This document shows positions 53,150-61,506 of a stretch of DNA of 64,000 nucleotides, piece after piece. The stretch lies in contig DAORKG010000018.1 of NCBI GenBank assembly GCA_035439445.1, positions 5,907 through 69,906 of the forward strand. The letters run 5' to 3'. The notes beneath the pieces are model-generated. The model saw only the letters and a list, made by a program, of their open reading frames with translations, did not search any database and had not been told where the DNA came from. This DNA comes from UBA4416 sp035439445 (GTDB lineage: Bacteria; Bacteroidota; Bacteroidia; B-17B0; Aurantibacillaceae). Every line of letters begins with the position of its first letter. Within the stretch, counting starts at the first letter, position 1. The position numbers and the translations under genes were made by a program.

Positions 53150-55186
53150 ATGAATAATCCTTTTCTATCAAAATTTAATACTCCCTTTAATACAATTCCT
53201 TTTGATCAAATAAAAGTAGAACACTATATGCCTGCTATTGAAGAAGGTATTAAAAAAGGTTTAGCTGAAGTTGATGCTATCGTTAAAAATTCTTCGGAGC
53301 CTGATTTTTCAAATACTATTGAGGCTTTAGAAAAAGTGGGACAATTATTGGAATTAGTTAGCATGACTTTTTCAAATTTAAACTTAGCCGAAACCTCTAA
53401 AGAAATGCAAGCTATTGCCAAGGAAATGTCGCCAAAATTGAGTGATTACTCAAATGACATTATGCTGAATGTAGATTTGTTTAAACGTGTAGAAGTAGTT
53501 TATAACAATAAACATAAGTATACATTAACTCCGGAGCAAAGTACGTTATTAGATAAAACTTACAAAGGTTTTGTACGCAATGGTTCTAAATTAAACAATG
53601 AACAAAAAGAAAAATTAAGAACGATTGATAAAGAAAAATCTCAACTATCACTTACTTATAGCGAAAATGTTTTAGCAGAAAGTAATGCCTTTGAATTAGT
53701 CATTACAAATGAATCAGATTTAGCCGGGTTGCCAGAAGGAACGATAGAAGCTGCTAAAATGACTGCCAAAGAAAAAGGAAAAGACAATGCTTGGGTATTT
53801 ACTTTAGATTATCCAAGCTATGGTCCTTTTATGACATATTCTGAAAACAGAACATTGAAAGAGCAACTATTTAAAGCATATGGCTCAAAAGCATTTAAAA
53901 ATAATGAACACGATAACCAGCAAATACTGAAACAAATTGCAGTATTGCGCCATGAACGTGCTGTATTATTAGGTTATAAATCTCATGCTGATTTTGTGTT
54001 GGAAGAACGTATGGCACAATCTCCGGCAAAGGTGTTTTCGTTTTTAGAAAATTTATTAGACAATGCTTTACCGTTTGCAAAGAGTGAATTGGAGGAACTG
54101 AAAACTTATATAAAAGCAAATAACGGACCTGAGGATTTGAAGAAATGGGATATTCCTTATTATGCAGAAAAGTTAAAGAAAGAGAAGTTTGCCATTGATG
54201 ATGAGTTATTACGTCCTTATTTTAAATTAGAAAATGTTATTGCCGGAGTTTTTGAAACGGCTAAACGATTATATGGCTTAACATTTATTCAACGTAACGA
54301 CATTCCATTATATCATAAAGATGTTACTACATATGAAGTGAAGAACGCCAATGGTGAATTTTTGGCTGTGTTTTATGCAGATTTTTTTCCACGTGCCGGT
54401 AAACGTCAAGGTGCATGGATGACATCATTTGTGAATCAGAAAATAGAAAACGGAGTAAACGTTAGACCACACGTATCCATTGTTTGTAATTTTACAAAAC
54501 CAACAGAAAGCAAACCATCTTTATTGAGTTTTGATGAAGTGACTACCTTGTTTCATGAGTTTGGTCATGCTTTGCATGGCATGTGTGCCAATGGGCAATA
54601 TGGAAGTATAACGGGAACAAGTGTTTATTGGGACTTTGTGGAATTACCTTCTCAAATTTTAGAAAACTGGTGTTATGAAAAAGAGTGCTTAGATTTATTT
54701 GCTAAACACTATGAAACAGGAGAACCGATTCCTGCGGACTACATTCAAAAAATTATTGATTCTTCTAATTTTCAGAGTGGTTTAGCAACCATTCGACAAA
54801 TAGGTTTAGCAACTTTAGATATGGCATGGCATAGTCAAAACCCAAAAGATATATCTAATGTGAAAGATTTTGAAGTGAGTGTAACAGCTAAAACAGATTT
54901 AATGCCTTCGGTTCCGGAAACTTGTACTTCTTGCTCTTTCTCTCATATCTTTCCAGGTGGCTATTCTTCAGGTTATTATTCATATAAGTGGGCCGAAGTT
55001 ATTGATGCAGATGCTTTTGAGGCTTTTAAAGAAAAAGGAATATTTAATCAAGAAGTTGCTACTGCATTTTATAAAAATATTTTATCGGCAGGTGGTAGCG
55101 AGCATCCTTCTATTTTATATAACAGATTTAGAGGAAGAGACGCTGATCCTAAAGCTTTGTTAAGAAGATCGGGTTTAGTTAAGTAA
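53150..55186 (+). CDS. M3 family oligopeptidase (dipeptidyl carboxypeptidase type)
   Basis: 678 aa. The zinc motif is FHEFGHALHGM (about 468-478) with the downstream Glu in SVYWDFVELPSQILENW. The C-terminal CSFSHIFPGGYSSGYYSYKWAEVIDADAF is typical of M3A peptidases (OpdA/Dcp). It lacks a signal peptide, so it acts in the cytoplasm on short peptides. Length and motif positions are normal. Confidence 0.95.
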   Translation: MNNPFLSKFNTPFNTIPFDQIKVEHYMPAIEEGIKKGLAEVDAIVKNSSEPDFSNTIEALEKVGQLLELVSMTFSNLNLAETSKEMQAIAKEMSPKLSDYSNDIMLNVDLFKRVEVVYNNKHKYTLTPEQSTLLDKTYKGFVRNGSKLNNEQKEKLRTIDKEKSQLSLTYSENVLAESNAFELVITNESDLAGLPEGTIEAAKMTAKEKGKDNAWVFTLDYPSYGPFMTYSENRTLKEQLFKAYGSKAFKNNEHDNQQILKQIAVLRHERAVLLGYKSHADFVLEERMAQSPAKVFSFLENLLDNALPFAKSELEELKTYIKANNGPEDLKKWDIPYYAEKLKKEKFAIDDELLRPYFKLENVIAGVFETAKRLYGLTFIQRNDIPLYHKDVTTYEVKNANGEFLAVFYADFFPRAGKRQGAWMTSFVNQKIENGVNVRPHVSIVCNFTKPTESKPSLLSFDEVTTLFHEFGHALHGMCANGQYGSITGTSVYWDFVELPSQILENWCYEKECLDLFAKHYETGEPIPADYIQKIIDSSNFQSGLATIRQIGLATLDMAWHSQNPKDISNVKDFEVSVTAKTDLMPSVPETCTSCSFSHIFPGGYSSGYYSYKWAEVIDADAFEAFKEKGIFNQEVATAFYKNILSAGGSEHPSILYNRFRGRDADPKALLRRSGLVK

Positions 55187-55197
55187 CTATACAATAA

Positions 55198-55866
55198 TTA
55201 CTTAATAATTCTAAATACAAGACCTCCTTCAATGGCGATACCATTGATATTAGTCGAATATTTTTTGGCGACATTATTGTCTTTCACATCTTTTGGTGAG
55301 CTATTTGCCATATATGAACTAATCATTCCAACAGCGCCTAATCGATTCCAAAAATAATAATGAACACGTGTGCCATATCTCACAATAGTTCCGTTAGAAG
55401 AATAGTTGTAGAAATTATCCCCATCGTTACCTTTCATTTTTATTGAAAAAATACCTGTAGCGGCAAATACAGATAAGTCTAAACGTTTATTCATAAAAAG
55501 ATGGTAACTACATTCTGCGTTTAATTCAGATGTTTTAAGCTCTACTTTATTATCACTCGTTGAGAAACCGTAATATTTTGAGGGATTCACATTAAAAACA
55601 TCTGTACCCGAACTCAATGCAACACTCCAACGTTTTGAAACACCATATTCAATAATTAAAGGATCTCTAACTCCAATAATCGGCTCCTCGTTTACAAGAA
55701 CATCGCTACCAGAACTAAAGTCGCTTGTTTTATAGTTGGCTAAGGTATGCCCCTCAGAAATACTAATAGATAATGAGCCCTTTCTAAATGACTGAGCATT
55801 AATGTTTTGATTTAAAAGTAAAGTAACTGCAATAACTGAAAGAGAACTGGTAAAAATCTTTTTCAT
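55198..55866 (-). CDS. Outer-membrane beta-barrel-like protein, unknown function
   Basis: 222 aa with signal MKKIFTSSLSVIAVTLLLNQNINAQ. The mature chain alternates short polar and hydrophobic strands (SLSISISEGHT, RWSVALSSGTDVF, ECSYHLFMNKRLDLSVFAATGIFSI) and ends GIAIEGGLVFRIIK, with a terminal hydrophobic strand as in outer-membrane barrels. No family recognised by motif. It is a single gene, convergent with the M3 peptidase gene. Confidence 0.72.
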   Translation of the reverse strand: MKKIFTSSLSVIAVTLLLNQNINAQSFRKGSLSISISEGHTLANYKTSDFSSGSDVLVNEEPIIGVRDPLIIEYGVSKRWSVALSSGTDVFNVNPSKYYGFSTSDNKVELKTSELNAECSYHLFMNKRLDLSVFAATGIFSIKMKGNDGDNFYNYSSNGTIVRYGTRVHYYFWNRLGAVGMISSYMANSSPKDVKDNNVAKKYSTNINGIAIEGGLVFRIIK

Positions 55867-55971
55867 GGGTTTTGTTTTTAGTTATACCAAATATAGTAAA
55901 ATTTTGGAAGTAGCAAAATGACTAGATGTGTTAAAAAAAAGCCCCTGAATCAAGTTTAGAATTTAAATTAA

Positions 55972-56030
55972 TGTCACATCGAGCGTAGTTGAGATGTATT
56001 TAACTGTTCTCGACTTCGCTCGAACTGACA
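55972..56030. repeat. Paired inverted palindromic repeat, class A, degenerate
   Basis: TGTCACATCGAGCGTAGTTG in the left arm (to 55996), a short spacer, then TGTTCTCGACTTCGCTCGAA ending CTGACA. The left arm has several substitutions against the right. It lies between the ridA stop and the outer-membrane gene. Confidence 0.8.
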
Positions 56031-56046
56031 TGTTTCTTATTTGCTT

Positions 56047-56433
56047 TTACTTAACTGCTATTACAGATATTTCAACATTCACATCTAATGGTAATCTTGA
56101 TACTTGTACTGTTTCGCGTGCAGGAAAATTACCTGTGAAAAACGAACCATACACTTCGTTCATAGCAGCAAAGTTGTTCATGTCTTTCATAAAGATAGTT
56201 GTTTTAACCACATTGGTTAAATCCATACCAGCTTCATTTAAAATGGCAGAAACATTTTCCATTACTTTTTTTGTTTCGCTTTTAATGTCGCCTAATGTTA
56301 ATTCACCTGTTTTAGCATCTTTAGCTACTTGTCCTGATACAAATAACATATTACCTGATGCGGGAACCATGTTTGCATGACTATATGGGCCAATTGGTAG
56401 CGGAGCATTTTCTGAAGTTATAACTTTTTTCAT
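56047..56433 (-). CDS. ridA: RidA family enamine/imine deaminase
   Basis: 128 aa. ENAPLPIGPYSHANMVPASGNMLFVSGQVAKD (about 8-40) and the C-terminal PARETVQVSRLPLDVNVEISVIA, with the conserved Arg, are diagnostic. RidA hydrolyses reactive 2-aminoacrylate-type enamines released by PLP enzymes. Standard length; single gene. Confidence 0.96.
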   Translation of the reverse strand: MKKVITSENAPLPIGPYSHANMVPASGNMLFVSGQVAKDAKTGELTLGDIKSETKKVMENVSAILNEAGMDLTNVVKTTIFMKDMNNFAAMNEVYGSFFTGNFPARETVQVSRLPLDVNVEISVIAVK

Positions 56434-56493
56434 GTTTTATAATATATTTAATTGCTTAAATATACTAAGCTTTCATTTTCTTACAAATTTTAT

Positions 56494-56517
56494 TGTCATG
56501 CTGAACGAGTCGAAGCA
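56494..56517. repeat. Single class B palindromic repeat arm
   Basis: TGTCATGCTGAACGAGTCGA followed by AGCA. It has the GTCA end and the CTGAAC core of class B, but no inverted partner is visible, so it is a half-element. Confidence 0.6.
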
Positions 56518-56535
56518 TTTTAGTATGTTTGCTTT

Positions 56536-56799
56536 ATGCTTATCAATGATATCATTCTCGAAATAAAAAACTATTCAAATTCATCGTTGCATAAATCTGC
56601 ATTGGATATATTTAATTTATTGGAAGCCAATCAAACAATGTTCATCAAAAAAATGGATCCCAATGATTTTAAGCAATTATTGAAAGGTTTTGAAAATTTA
56701 GCCTATGCTCATCCAAAAGAATATCAAACTTCTTCTTACGAAAGAGAATATCAATCTAAGTATGCCCTATTACTATTTTATTTAGATAGAATAGTTTAA
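56536..56799 (+). CDS. Unknown 87-aa protein
   Basis: Soluble and helical: MLINDIILEIKNYSNSSLHKSALDIFNLLEANQTMF, then DPNDFKQLLKGFENLAYAHPKEYQ. It has no recognised motif, and its 3' end overlaps the convergent VWA gene by 4 bases. Codon use looks ordinary, so I think it is expressed. Confidence 0.6.
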   Translation: MLINDIILEIKNYSNSSLHKSALDIFNLLEANQTMFIKKMDPNDFKQLLKGFENLAYAHPKEYQTSSYEREYQSKYALLLFYLDRIV

Positions 56800-57956
56800 T
56801 GTTGTATGATTAACGGTTTACTGTAAAATTTGGAATAATCCTGATTATAAGCTTGTATTAAATAGGTTCCGCTAGGAAGATTGTTTAGCTGAATATTAAT
56901 ACCTGTTGAATTAGTACTTGAACTTATAACTTTTCTTCCGGTCATGTCATTAATTTCGTAGAAAATGGTTTCGTTGCCGGGTAATTTTAAATGACAGTAT
57001 TCGTTTGCCGGATTGGGATATACTTTGGCAAATTCTGAAACACCATGAACTTTTTCTACATACGTTTGTCTGCTGGCAATGATGATAGGGTATAAATTAA
57101 ATTTCACTTGCATCGAGTCGCATTTATGAATCACCTGAGATTGTGTGTAACTAGAGTAGGGAGGTAATTGAGATTGCGCATCTCCAATTACCAGCATCAA
57201 TCTCCTGTTTCCTGGTGTCCAGTCCATTTCCTCTACAGTTCTCACAATGCCATCATTAACAGATTCTGCCACATCTGGATTTCCTATGGTTGTATAAGTT
57301 TCCATAAAATCTTTAATAACACTAACATCATTTGTTAAATCAGTACGATTATACCAAAGGTTGTGATGGTAGTTTTTATCTCCATAATAAGCCATGGCTA
57401 CTTTCACATTATTAAATTTAGATAAGTAATCCATAATCATGTGTAAACTGTTCCTCACATTTTCAATATCATCATCCATACTGCCGGTTTTATCAACTAA
57501 AAACACAATGTCGGTTCCTTCGTTAAGTCTAGAGGTTAGTATATCCATCACAGATAACATCACAGCATCTGAATTATCAGCAAAATAAGAACGTCCATGT
57601 AACGAATCAGCTAGAGTAGAGAAATAGGATATAGCCAATTGATTATAATTATCTTGGTCATACAATGGTTGAATGTTATTGAGCGAATCAATGATTTCGT
57701 CACTGATAGCATAAAGTACTTTTGGTTCTTCAACCGAATCTTTTATGACTTTTCTTTTCTGAATTCGGCTAACAGGTTTTGGTACTTCTGTTTTTTGTTC
57801 TTCTTTTACAAAGGGAGCAATGTCGTTTTTTGGTATTCTTACTGATGATACAGGTTCAGGAGTTGCATTGCCGGTGTTGGCAATTGGTGCATCGCAAGCA
57901 TAGTTTACAGAAATGACGAAGGCGATACAAATGGAGTAGTAAATTAATCTTATCAT
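56796..57956 (-). CDS. VWA-domain surface protein with T9SS sorting domain
   Basis: 386 aa. The signal MIRLIYYSICIAFVISVNYAC has a lipobox-like end with Cys21. The VWA domain begins GTDIVFLVDKTGSMDDDIENVRNSL (about 145-169), with a MIDAS DKTGS, and continues to about 300 (AMAYYGDKNYHHNLW; MLVIGDAQSQLPPYS). The C-terminus has VYPNPANEYCHLKL and LPSGTYLIQAYNQ, a T9SS type A sorting domain. It probably binds a ligand or partner at the surface through a metal site. A lipidation signal together with a T9SS signal is unusual. Confidence 0.87.
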   Translation of the reverse strand: MIRLIYYSICIAFVISVNYACDAPIANTGNATPEPVSSVRIPKNDIAPFVKEEQKTEVPKPVSRIQKRKVIKDSVEEPKVLYAISDEIIDSLNNIQPLYDQDNYNQLAISYFSTLADSLHGRSYFADNSDAVMLSVMDILTSRLNEGTDIVFLVDKTGSMDDDIENVRNSLHMIMDYLSKFNNVKVAMAYYGDKNYHHNLWYNRTDLTNDVSVIKDFMETYTTIGNPDVAESVNDGIVRTVEEMDWTPGNRRLMLVIGDAQSQLPPYSSYTQSQVIHKCDSMQVKFNLYPIIIASRQTYVEKVHGVSEFAKVYPNPANEYCHLKLPGNETIFYEINDMTGRKVISSSTNSTGINIQLNNLPSGTYLIQAYNQDYSKFYSKPLIIQH

Positions 57957-58029
57957 AATGTGTAGTATTAAGTAAACAAATAGTGGAATTACTACTTATA
58001 ACACAGTCGATATAATTAAGTTACAATTT

Positions 58030-58446
58030 TTATTGTAATTTATTTAACCATTCAATGGCATCTTCTTTACTATTAAAGCCTTTTGTGGGTACAACAGGAG
58101 TAGTAATATTCATAAAGAAGTTGAATAATATTTTCTTACCTAAAGAATCAACTAAAACAGCATTAGCTAAAGTATATTCGCTTGATTCTTTAGTTGATGC
58201 ATATTGTCGTGCTTCAGCAGTTATTGACATGAAATTAAATGTCTCAACGTAAATAAGCATTTTTTTACCACCACCTAATTCTTTAATTAAACTCTTTAAC
58301 TCAATTAGATGTTGTTTTTCTATCTCGTCATTATGAGGATTCCATTTAACTTCAATAATATTATCTGACGTTAATTCTGCTGATACTATATTAGTTATTT
58401 CTTTCTTGGAAATAATAATGGATTTATTTTTTGATACAGAGTTCAT
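58030..58446 (-). CDS. STAS/SEC14-like protein, unknown function
   Basis: 138 aa from ATG 58446; the longer frame has no better support. It is cytosolic, with SDNIIEVKWNPHNDEIEKQHLIELKSLIKEL, KMLIYVETFNFM and the C-terminal TTPVVPTKGFNSKEDAIEWLNKLQ, a tail seen in small Bacteroidota proteins of the STAS/SEC14 type (DUF7793-like). Function unknown. Divergent from the DEAD-box gene. Confidence 0.62.
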   Translation of the reverse strand: MNSVSKNKSIIISKKEITNIVSAELTSDNIIEVKWNPHNDEIEKQHLIELKSLIKELGGGKKMLIYVETFNFMSITAEARQYASTKESSEYTLANAVLVDSLGKKILFNFFMNITTPVVPTKGFNSKEDAIEWLNKLQ

Positions 58447-58586
58447 AATTACATCAGCAATATAAAAATATAACTTAGCTAGTTCAAATTGCAAATACAT
58501 TCTAAAATAAATTGTATCTGATAAATTACTTTTTAGAGAATTTTTATGGCCGTTTTATATTAAATATAGACTTTATTAAATTCTAC

Positions 58587-58594
58587 TACCTTTG
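58587..58594 (+). promoter_or_regulatory. Predicted -7 box, probably leaderless transcript
   Basis: TACCTTTG, a perfect TAnnTTTG match, ends 4 bases before ATG 58599, so transcription should begin at or within a base or two of the ATG. Confidence 0.55.
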
Positions 58595-58598
58595 TAAC

Positions 58599-59831
58599 AT
58601 GAAGTTTGAAGAATACCATATTTTACCCGAAATAAAACAAAGTTTAAATGAATTGGGTTTTAAGCGCCCAACTGATATTCAGTTTAAAGCCATTCCTAAT
58701 ATTTTAAATGGAGAAGATGTGTTGGCCATTGCTCAAACAGGTACCGGAAAAACAGCGGCTTTTGCGATACCTATTATTCACTTAATTGAAAAAGCAGGAA
58801 CGGGTCGTGGTGTGCAGGCTATAGTCATGGTTCCAACTCATGAGCTGGCGATTCAAATTACTGAAGTGTTTGATAAGATTGGAAAATATACCGACGTGAA
58901 AACCTTAGGTATTTATGGTGGTGTTGATCAGGATCCTCAAATAGAACAATTGCATCGTGGAGTAGATGTGGTAATTGCCACACCGGGTCGTGTATTTGAT
59001 TTATCAAGCCAAGGACATTTAAAATTGAGAGATATTAAAGTGTTAGTATTGGATGAAGCGGATTTAATGTTGGATTTAGGTTTTTATAAAGACATTGAAG
59101 ACCTGATTAAATATTTACCTCGTTATCGTCAAACATTATTTTTCTCAGCCACGATTAATGAGAAAGTTAAAAAGCTTGCCTATTCATTAGTACATAATGC
59201 TATTCGTATTCAGATTTCTCCTAAAGATCCTGTTTCAAAAAATGTGACGCACTCGGTGATGTTTGTGAGCATGGATGATAAACGTTTCTTTTTAGAACGC
59301 ATTGTAAACGAAAATCCGGAAAGTAGAATTTTAGTATTTGTGAGAACTAAAGTGCGAGCCGAGCGAGTATATGAAGCCATGAAACGTGTTGGGATTAAAA
59401 GCCAAACCATGCATGGCGGCAAAGACCAAACGAGTAGAATGGAGGTAATGAATGGCTACAAAAACGGAGATTTTAAATTATTAATCGCAACCGATATCAG
59501 TGCTCGTGGAGTAGATATTGCAAACGTAGATTATGTGGTGAATTATGATTTGCCGGAGGTGGCCGAAAACTATGTGCATAGAGTAGGGCGAACAGGACGT
59601 GGAAATAATAAAGGAGTTGCGGTATCGTTTTGCAGTCCTGAGGAAAAACCTATTTTGGAAGATATAGAACAATTCATGAATAAAGAAATCACGGTACTGG
59701 AAGTTGCTAAATCTGATTACAAAGAAACATTAGCATTAACTGAAGACGTGAATGATAACTGGAGAAAACTAATTGCCGATGCAGAGAAAGAGGACAAGGA
59801 ATATAAAGGCAAGAAGAAAAAGAAGAGGTAG
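58599..59831 (+). CDS. DEAD-box RNA helicase
   Basis: 410 aa from ATG 58599; the longer frame begins in the intergenic region and crosses the promoter. Motifs in order: the Q-motif region GFKRPTDIQFKAI, AQTGTGKTAAFA (Walker A), PTHELAIQI, TPGR, VLDEADLML (DEAD), SATI, and the C-domain FVRTKVRAERVYEAM, IATDISARGVDIANVDYV and HRVGRTGR. The short basic tail (EDKEYKGKKKKKR) probably contacts RNA. It should unwind RNA during ribosome assembly or mRNA turnover. Confidence 0.95.
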   Translation: MKFEEYHILPEIKQSLNELGFKRPTDIQFKAIPNILNGEDVLAIAQTGTGKTAAFAIPIIHLIEKAGTGRGVQAIVMVPTHELAIQITEVFDKIGKYTDVKTLGIYGGVDQDPQIEQLHRGVDVVIATPGRVFDLSSQGHLKLRDIKVLVLDEADLMLDLGFYKDIEDLIKYLPRYRQTLFFSATINEKVKKLAYSLVHNAIRIQISPKDPVSKNVTHSVMFVSMDDKRFFLERIVNENPESRILVFVRTKVRAERVYEAMKRVGIKSQTMHGGKDQTSRMEVMNGYKNGDFKLLIATDISARGVDIANVDYVVNYDLPEVAENYVHRVGRTGRGNNKGVAVSFCSPEEKPILEDIEQFMNKEITVLEVAKSDYKETLALTEDVNDNWRKLIADAEKEDKEYKGKKKKKR

Positions 59832-59843
59832 TTCTTTTAATTT

Positions 59844-59870
59844 GTCAGTTCGAGCGAAGTCGAGAACAAG
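59844..59870 (+). repeat. Class A palindromic repeat arm, left of GIY-YIG gene
   Basis: TGTCAGTTCGAGCGAAGTCG and GAGAAC, the same as the left arm at 34277. Its inverted partner is at 60240-60269, with a 369-base spacer that contains the GIY-YIG gene. Confidence 0.9.
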
Positions 59871-59897
59871 ACAAATAAAAGTAGATAATTAATTAAA

Positions 59898-60233
59898 ATG
59901 AAAACAGTAAAGTATCTATATGTCTACATCCTTAAATGTTCAGATAGTACTTATTACACTGGTATAACTAACAATCCAGAACGACGTTTGATTCAGCATC
60001 AAAGAGGATTGAAAAAGGATTCATATACTTCATCAAGACTTCCTGTAGAATTGGTTTATTGTGAATTATTTACAGATTTTAATCTAGCAATAGAATGGGA
60101 GAAAAAAATAAAGAACTGGAGCCAAGTCAAAAAAGAAGCCTTAATAAAAGAGAATTGGAATAAGTTGAAAGAATATTCAGAGTGTAGGAACGAAAGCTCT
60201 CATAAAAATACGTTTCGATACATAAAAAATTAA
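59898..60233 (+). CDS. GIY-YIG nuclease domain protein
   Basis: 111 aa. VYILKCSDSTYYTGITNNPERRLIQHQRG (about 9-37) holds the GIY-YIG core: Tyr of VYI, Tyr of YYTG, Arg in NPERRL and His in IQHQ. EWEKKIKNWSQVKKEALI (about 76-93) supplies the metal-binding Glu. Its tail is Asn/Lys-rich (SECRNESSHKN). Such single-domain proteins (UPF0213-like) are common in Bacteroidota. It lies exactly between two inverted copies of the class A palindrome, as if inside the loop of one repeat unit. Confidence 0.9.
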   Translation: MKTVKYLYVYILKCSDSTYYTGITNNPERRLIQHQRGLKKDSYTSSRLPVELVYCELFTDFNLAIEWEKKIKNWSQVKKEALIKENWNKLKEYSECRNESSHKNTFRYIKN

Positions 60234-60239
60234 TATCCA

Positions 60240-60269
60240 TGTCGCTTCTCGACTTCGCTCGAAGTGACA
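60240..60269 (-). repeat. Class A palindromic repeat arm, right of GIY-YIG gene
   Basis: TGTCGCTTCTCGACTTCGCT followed by CGAAGTGACA, inverted relative to 59844-59870. It would be read as a false N-terminal extension (about 18 residues) of the next gene, which I excluded. Confidence 0.9.
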
Positions 60270-60292
60270 TTGTAATTAAATCAAACAAAAAA

Positions 60293-60988
60293 ATGAAAGT
60301 AGATAAATACATAGGTCAATCAGGTTATACATCACGTCGAAAGGCTTATGAACTAATTGATGCAAAGCGAGTTTTAGTTAATGGTAAATTAGCCACCTTT
60401 AGTACAAAAATTAAAGAGGGAGATGTGATTTTAATTGATGGTGAAGAACTCAAGAAAAAGGAATTTATCCCTACCTATATTGCTTACAACAAACCAAAAG
60501 GAATTGAGTGCACTTCCGAAAAAATAGAAAATAATATCATTGATGCCATTGGGCATTCGCAAGCTATTTATCCGGTTGGACGATTAGATAAAGATTCGGA
60601 AGGATTGATTTTGCTGACCAATCATGGCGAGATTATCAATAAAATTGGTAATTCTAAATTCGAACATGAGAAAGAATATATTGTAACCTTGAATTTACCA
60701 GTGAGATCGGCTTTTTTGAAAGAAATATCGGAAGGTATAGAAATACAAGGTGTAAAAACAAAACCTTGTGTGGTTTCGAGAGAGCCAAATTCGAAAAGAA
60801 TTTTTAGAATTACGCTCACTCAGGGCTTAAACCGACAGATTAGAAGAATGTGTAATGCGTTTGATTATCAAGTGATTAAGCTTCAAAGAGTAAGAGTGAT
60901 GAATATTAAGCTTGATAAACTCAAAATAGGTGAGTGGAGAGACTTAACTCCGGACGAATTAAAAGAACTGTTTGCTCAGTTAAACTAG
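60293..60988 (+). CDS. RNA pseudouridine synthase, RluB/RluF family
   Basis: 231 aa from ATG 60293; the longer frame is translated from the repeat and is rejected. An S4 domain (KVDKYIGQSGYTSRRKAYELIDAKRVLVNGK) precedes the catalytic domain with YIAYNKPKGIECTS and YPVGRLDKDSEGLILLTN (about 99-116), whose Asp in GRLDKDS is catalytic, then TLTQGLNRQIRRMCNAFDY. It probably modifies a 23S rRNA uridine (RluF acts at 2604), though RluB/RluE cannot be excluded. Confidence 0.92.
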   Translation: MKVDKYIGQSGYTSRRKAYELIDAKRVLVNGKLATFSTKIKEGDVILIDGEELKKKEFIPTYIAYNKPKGIECTSEKIENNIIDAIGHSQAIYPVGRLDKDSEGLILLTNHGEIINKIGNSKFEHEKEYIVTLNLPVRSAFLKEISEGIEIQGVKTKPCVVSREPNSKRIFRITLTQGLNRQIRRMCNAFDYQVIKLQRVRVMNIKLDKLKIGEWRDLTPDELKELFAQLN

Positions 60989-61110
60989 CTTTTGGCGTAT
61001 TTTATCTAATAGTTCACTAGTGCATCATGCTATTTTTACAAAAATTCTCTAACTTCACGGTCTGAGACATTAATTTAAAACAGACAGGTTAATTTTAAAT
61101 AGAACGACAG

Positions 61111-61503
61111 ATGGAAAAATATTCAATAGATGCTACAGCTAATACACCAACTATTAAATTTGATTTAACAAAAGGTGAATTAAATATTTCCGGCCGTTCT
61201 ATTCCCGAAAACTCTCTGGAGTTTTATAATCCGTTGTTTGAAGCTTTGGATACATACTTAGCAGATCCTAATCCTAAAAATGCCACTATTTTAAATATTC
61301 AATTAGAATACTATAACAGTAGTTCTTCGGCTTGCTTATTAAGTGTGTTTAAGAAATTAGAAAAATTTAATAAAGGCAAAGGAGCATCAGTTAAGATTAA
61401 TTGGATTTACGAAGAAAACGATGAAGATATTTTAGCAGCAGGTAAAAACTTTGAAGGTATGGTTGACTTACCTTTTCAAATGATTGCTATTTCTGAGAGC
61501 TAG
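61111..61503 (+). CDS. SiaC/DUF1987 regulatory phosphoprotein
   Basis: 130 aa. It has the DUF1987 pattern: TANTPTIKFDLTKGELNISGRSIPENSLEFYNPLFEAL (about 10-47), then LEYYNSSSSACLLSVFKKLEKF (about 71-92), the region that holds the phosphorylated residue in P. aeruginosa SiaC. SiaC partners a SiaA SpoIIE-type phosphatase and a SiaB kinase to control c-di-GMP and aggregation. Here a TPR/SpoIIE phosphatase sits 14 kb away; no SiaB is adjacent. STAS-like role, inferred. Confidence 0.85.
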   Translation: MEKYSIDATANTPTIKFDLTKGELNISGRSIPENSLEFYNPLFEALDTYLADPNPKNATILNIQLEYYNSSSSACLLSVFKKLEKFNKGKGASVKINWIYEENDEDILAAGKNFEGMVDLPFQMIAISES

Positions 61504-61506
61504 TTT

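Noticed and set aside
55994..56380. 128-aa rightward frame opposite ridA
   Set aside because: Fully antisense to RidA and begins inside the class A repeat.
60239..60292. N-terminal extension of the pseudouridine synthase (18 codons)
   Set aside because: It is translated from the class A repeat arm. The S4 domain begins directly after ATG 60293, so the shorter start is right.
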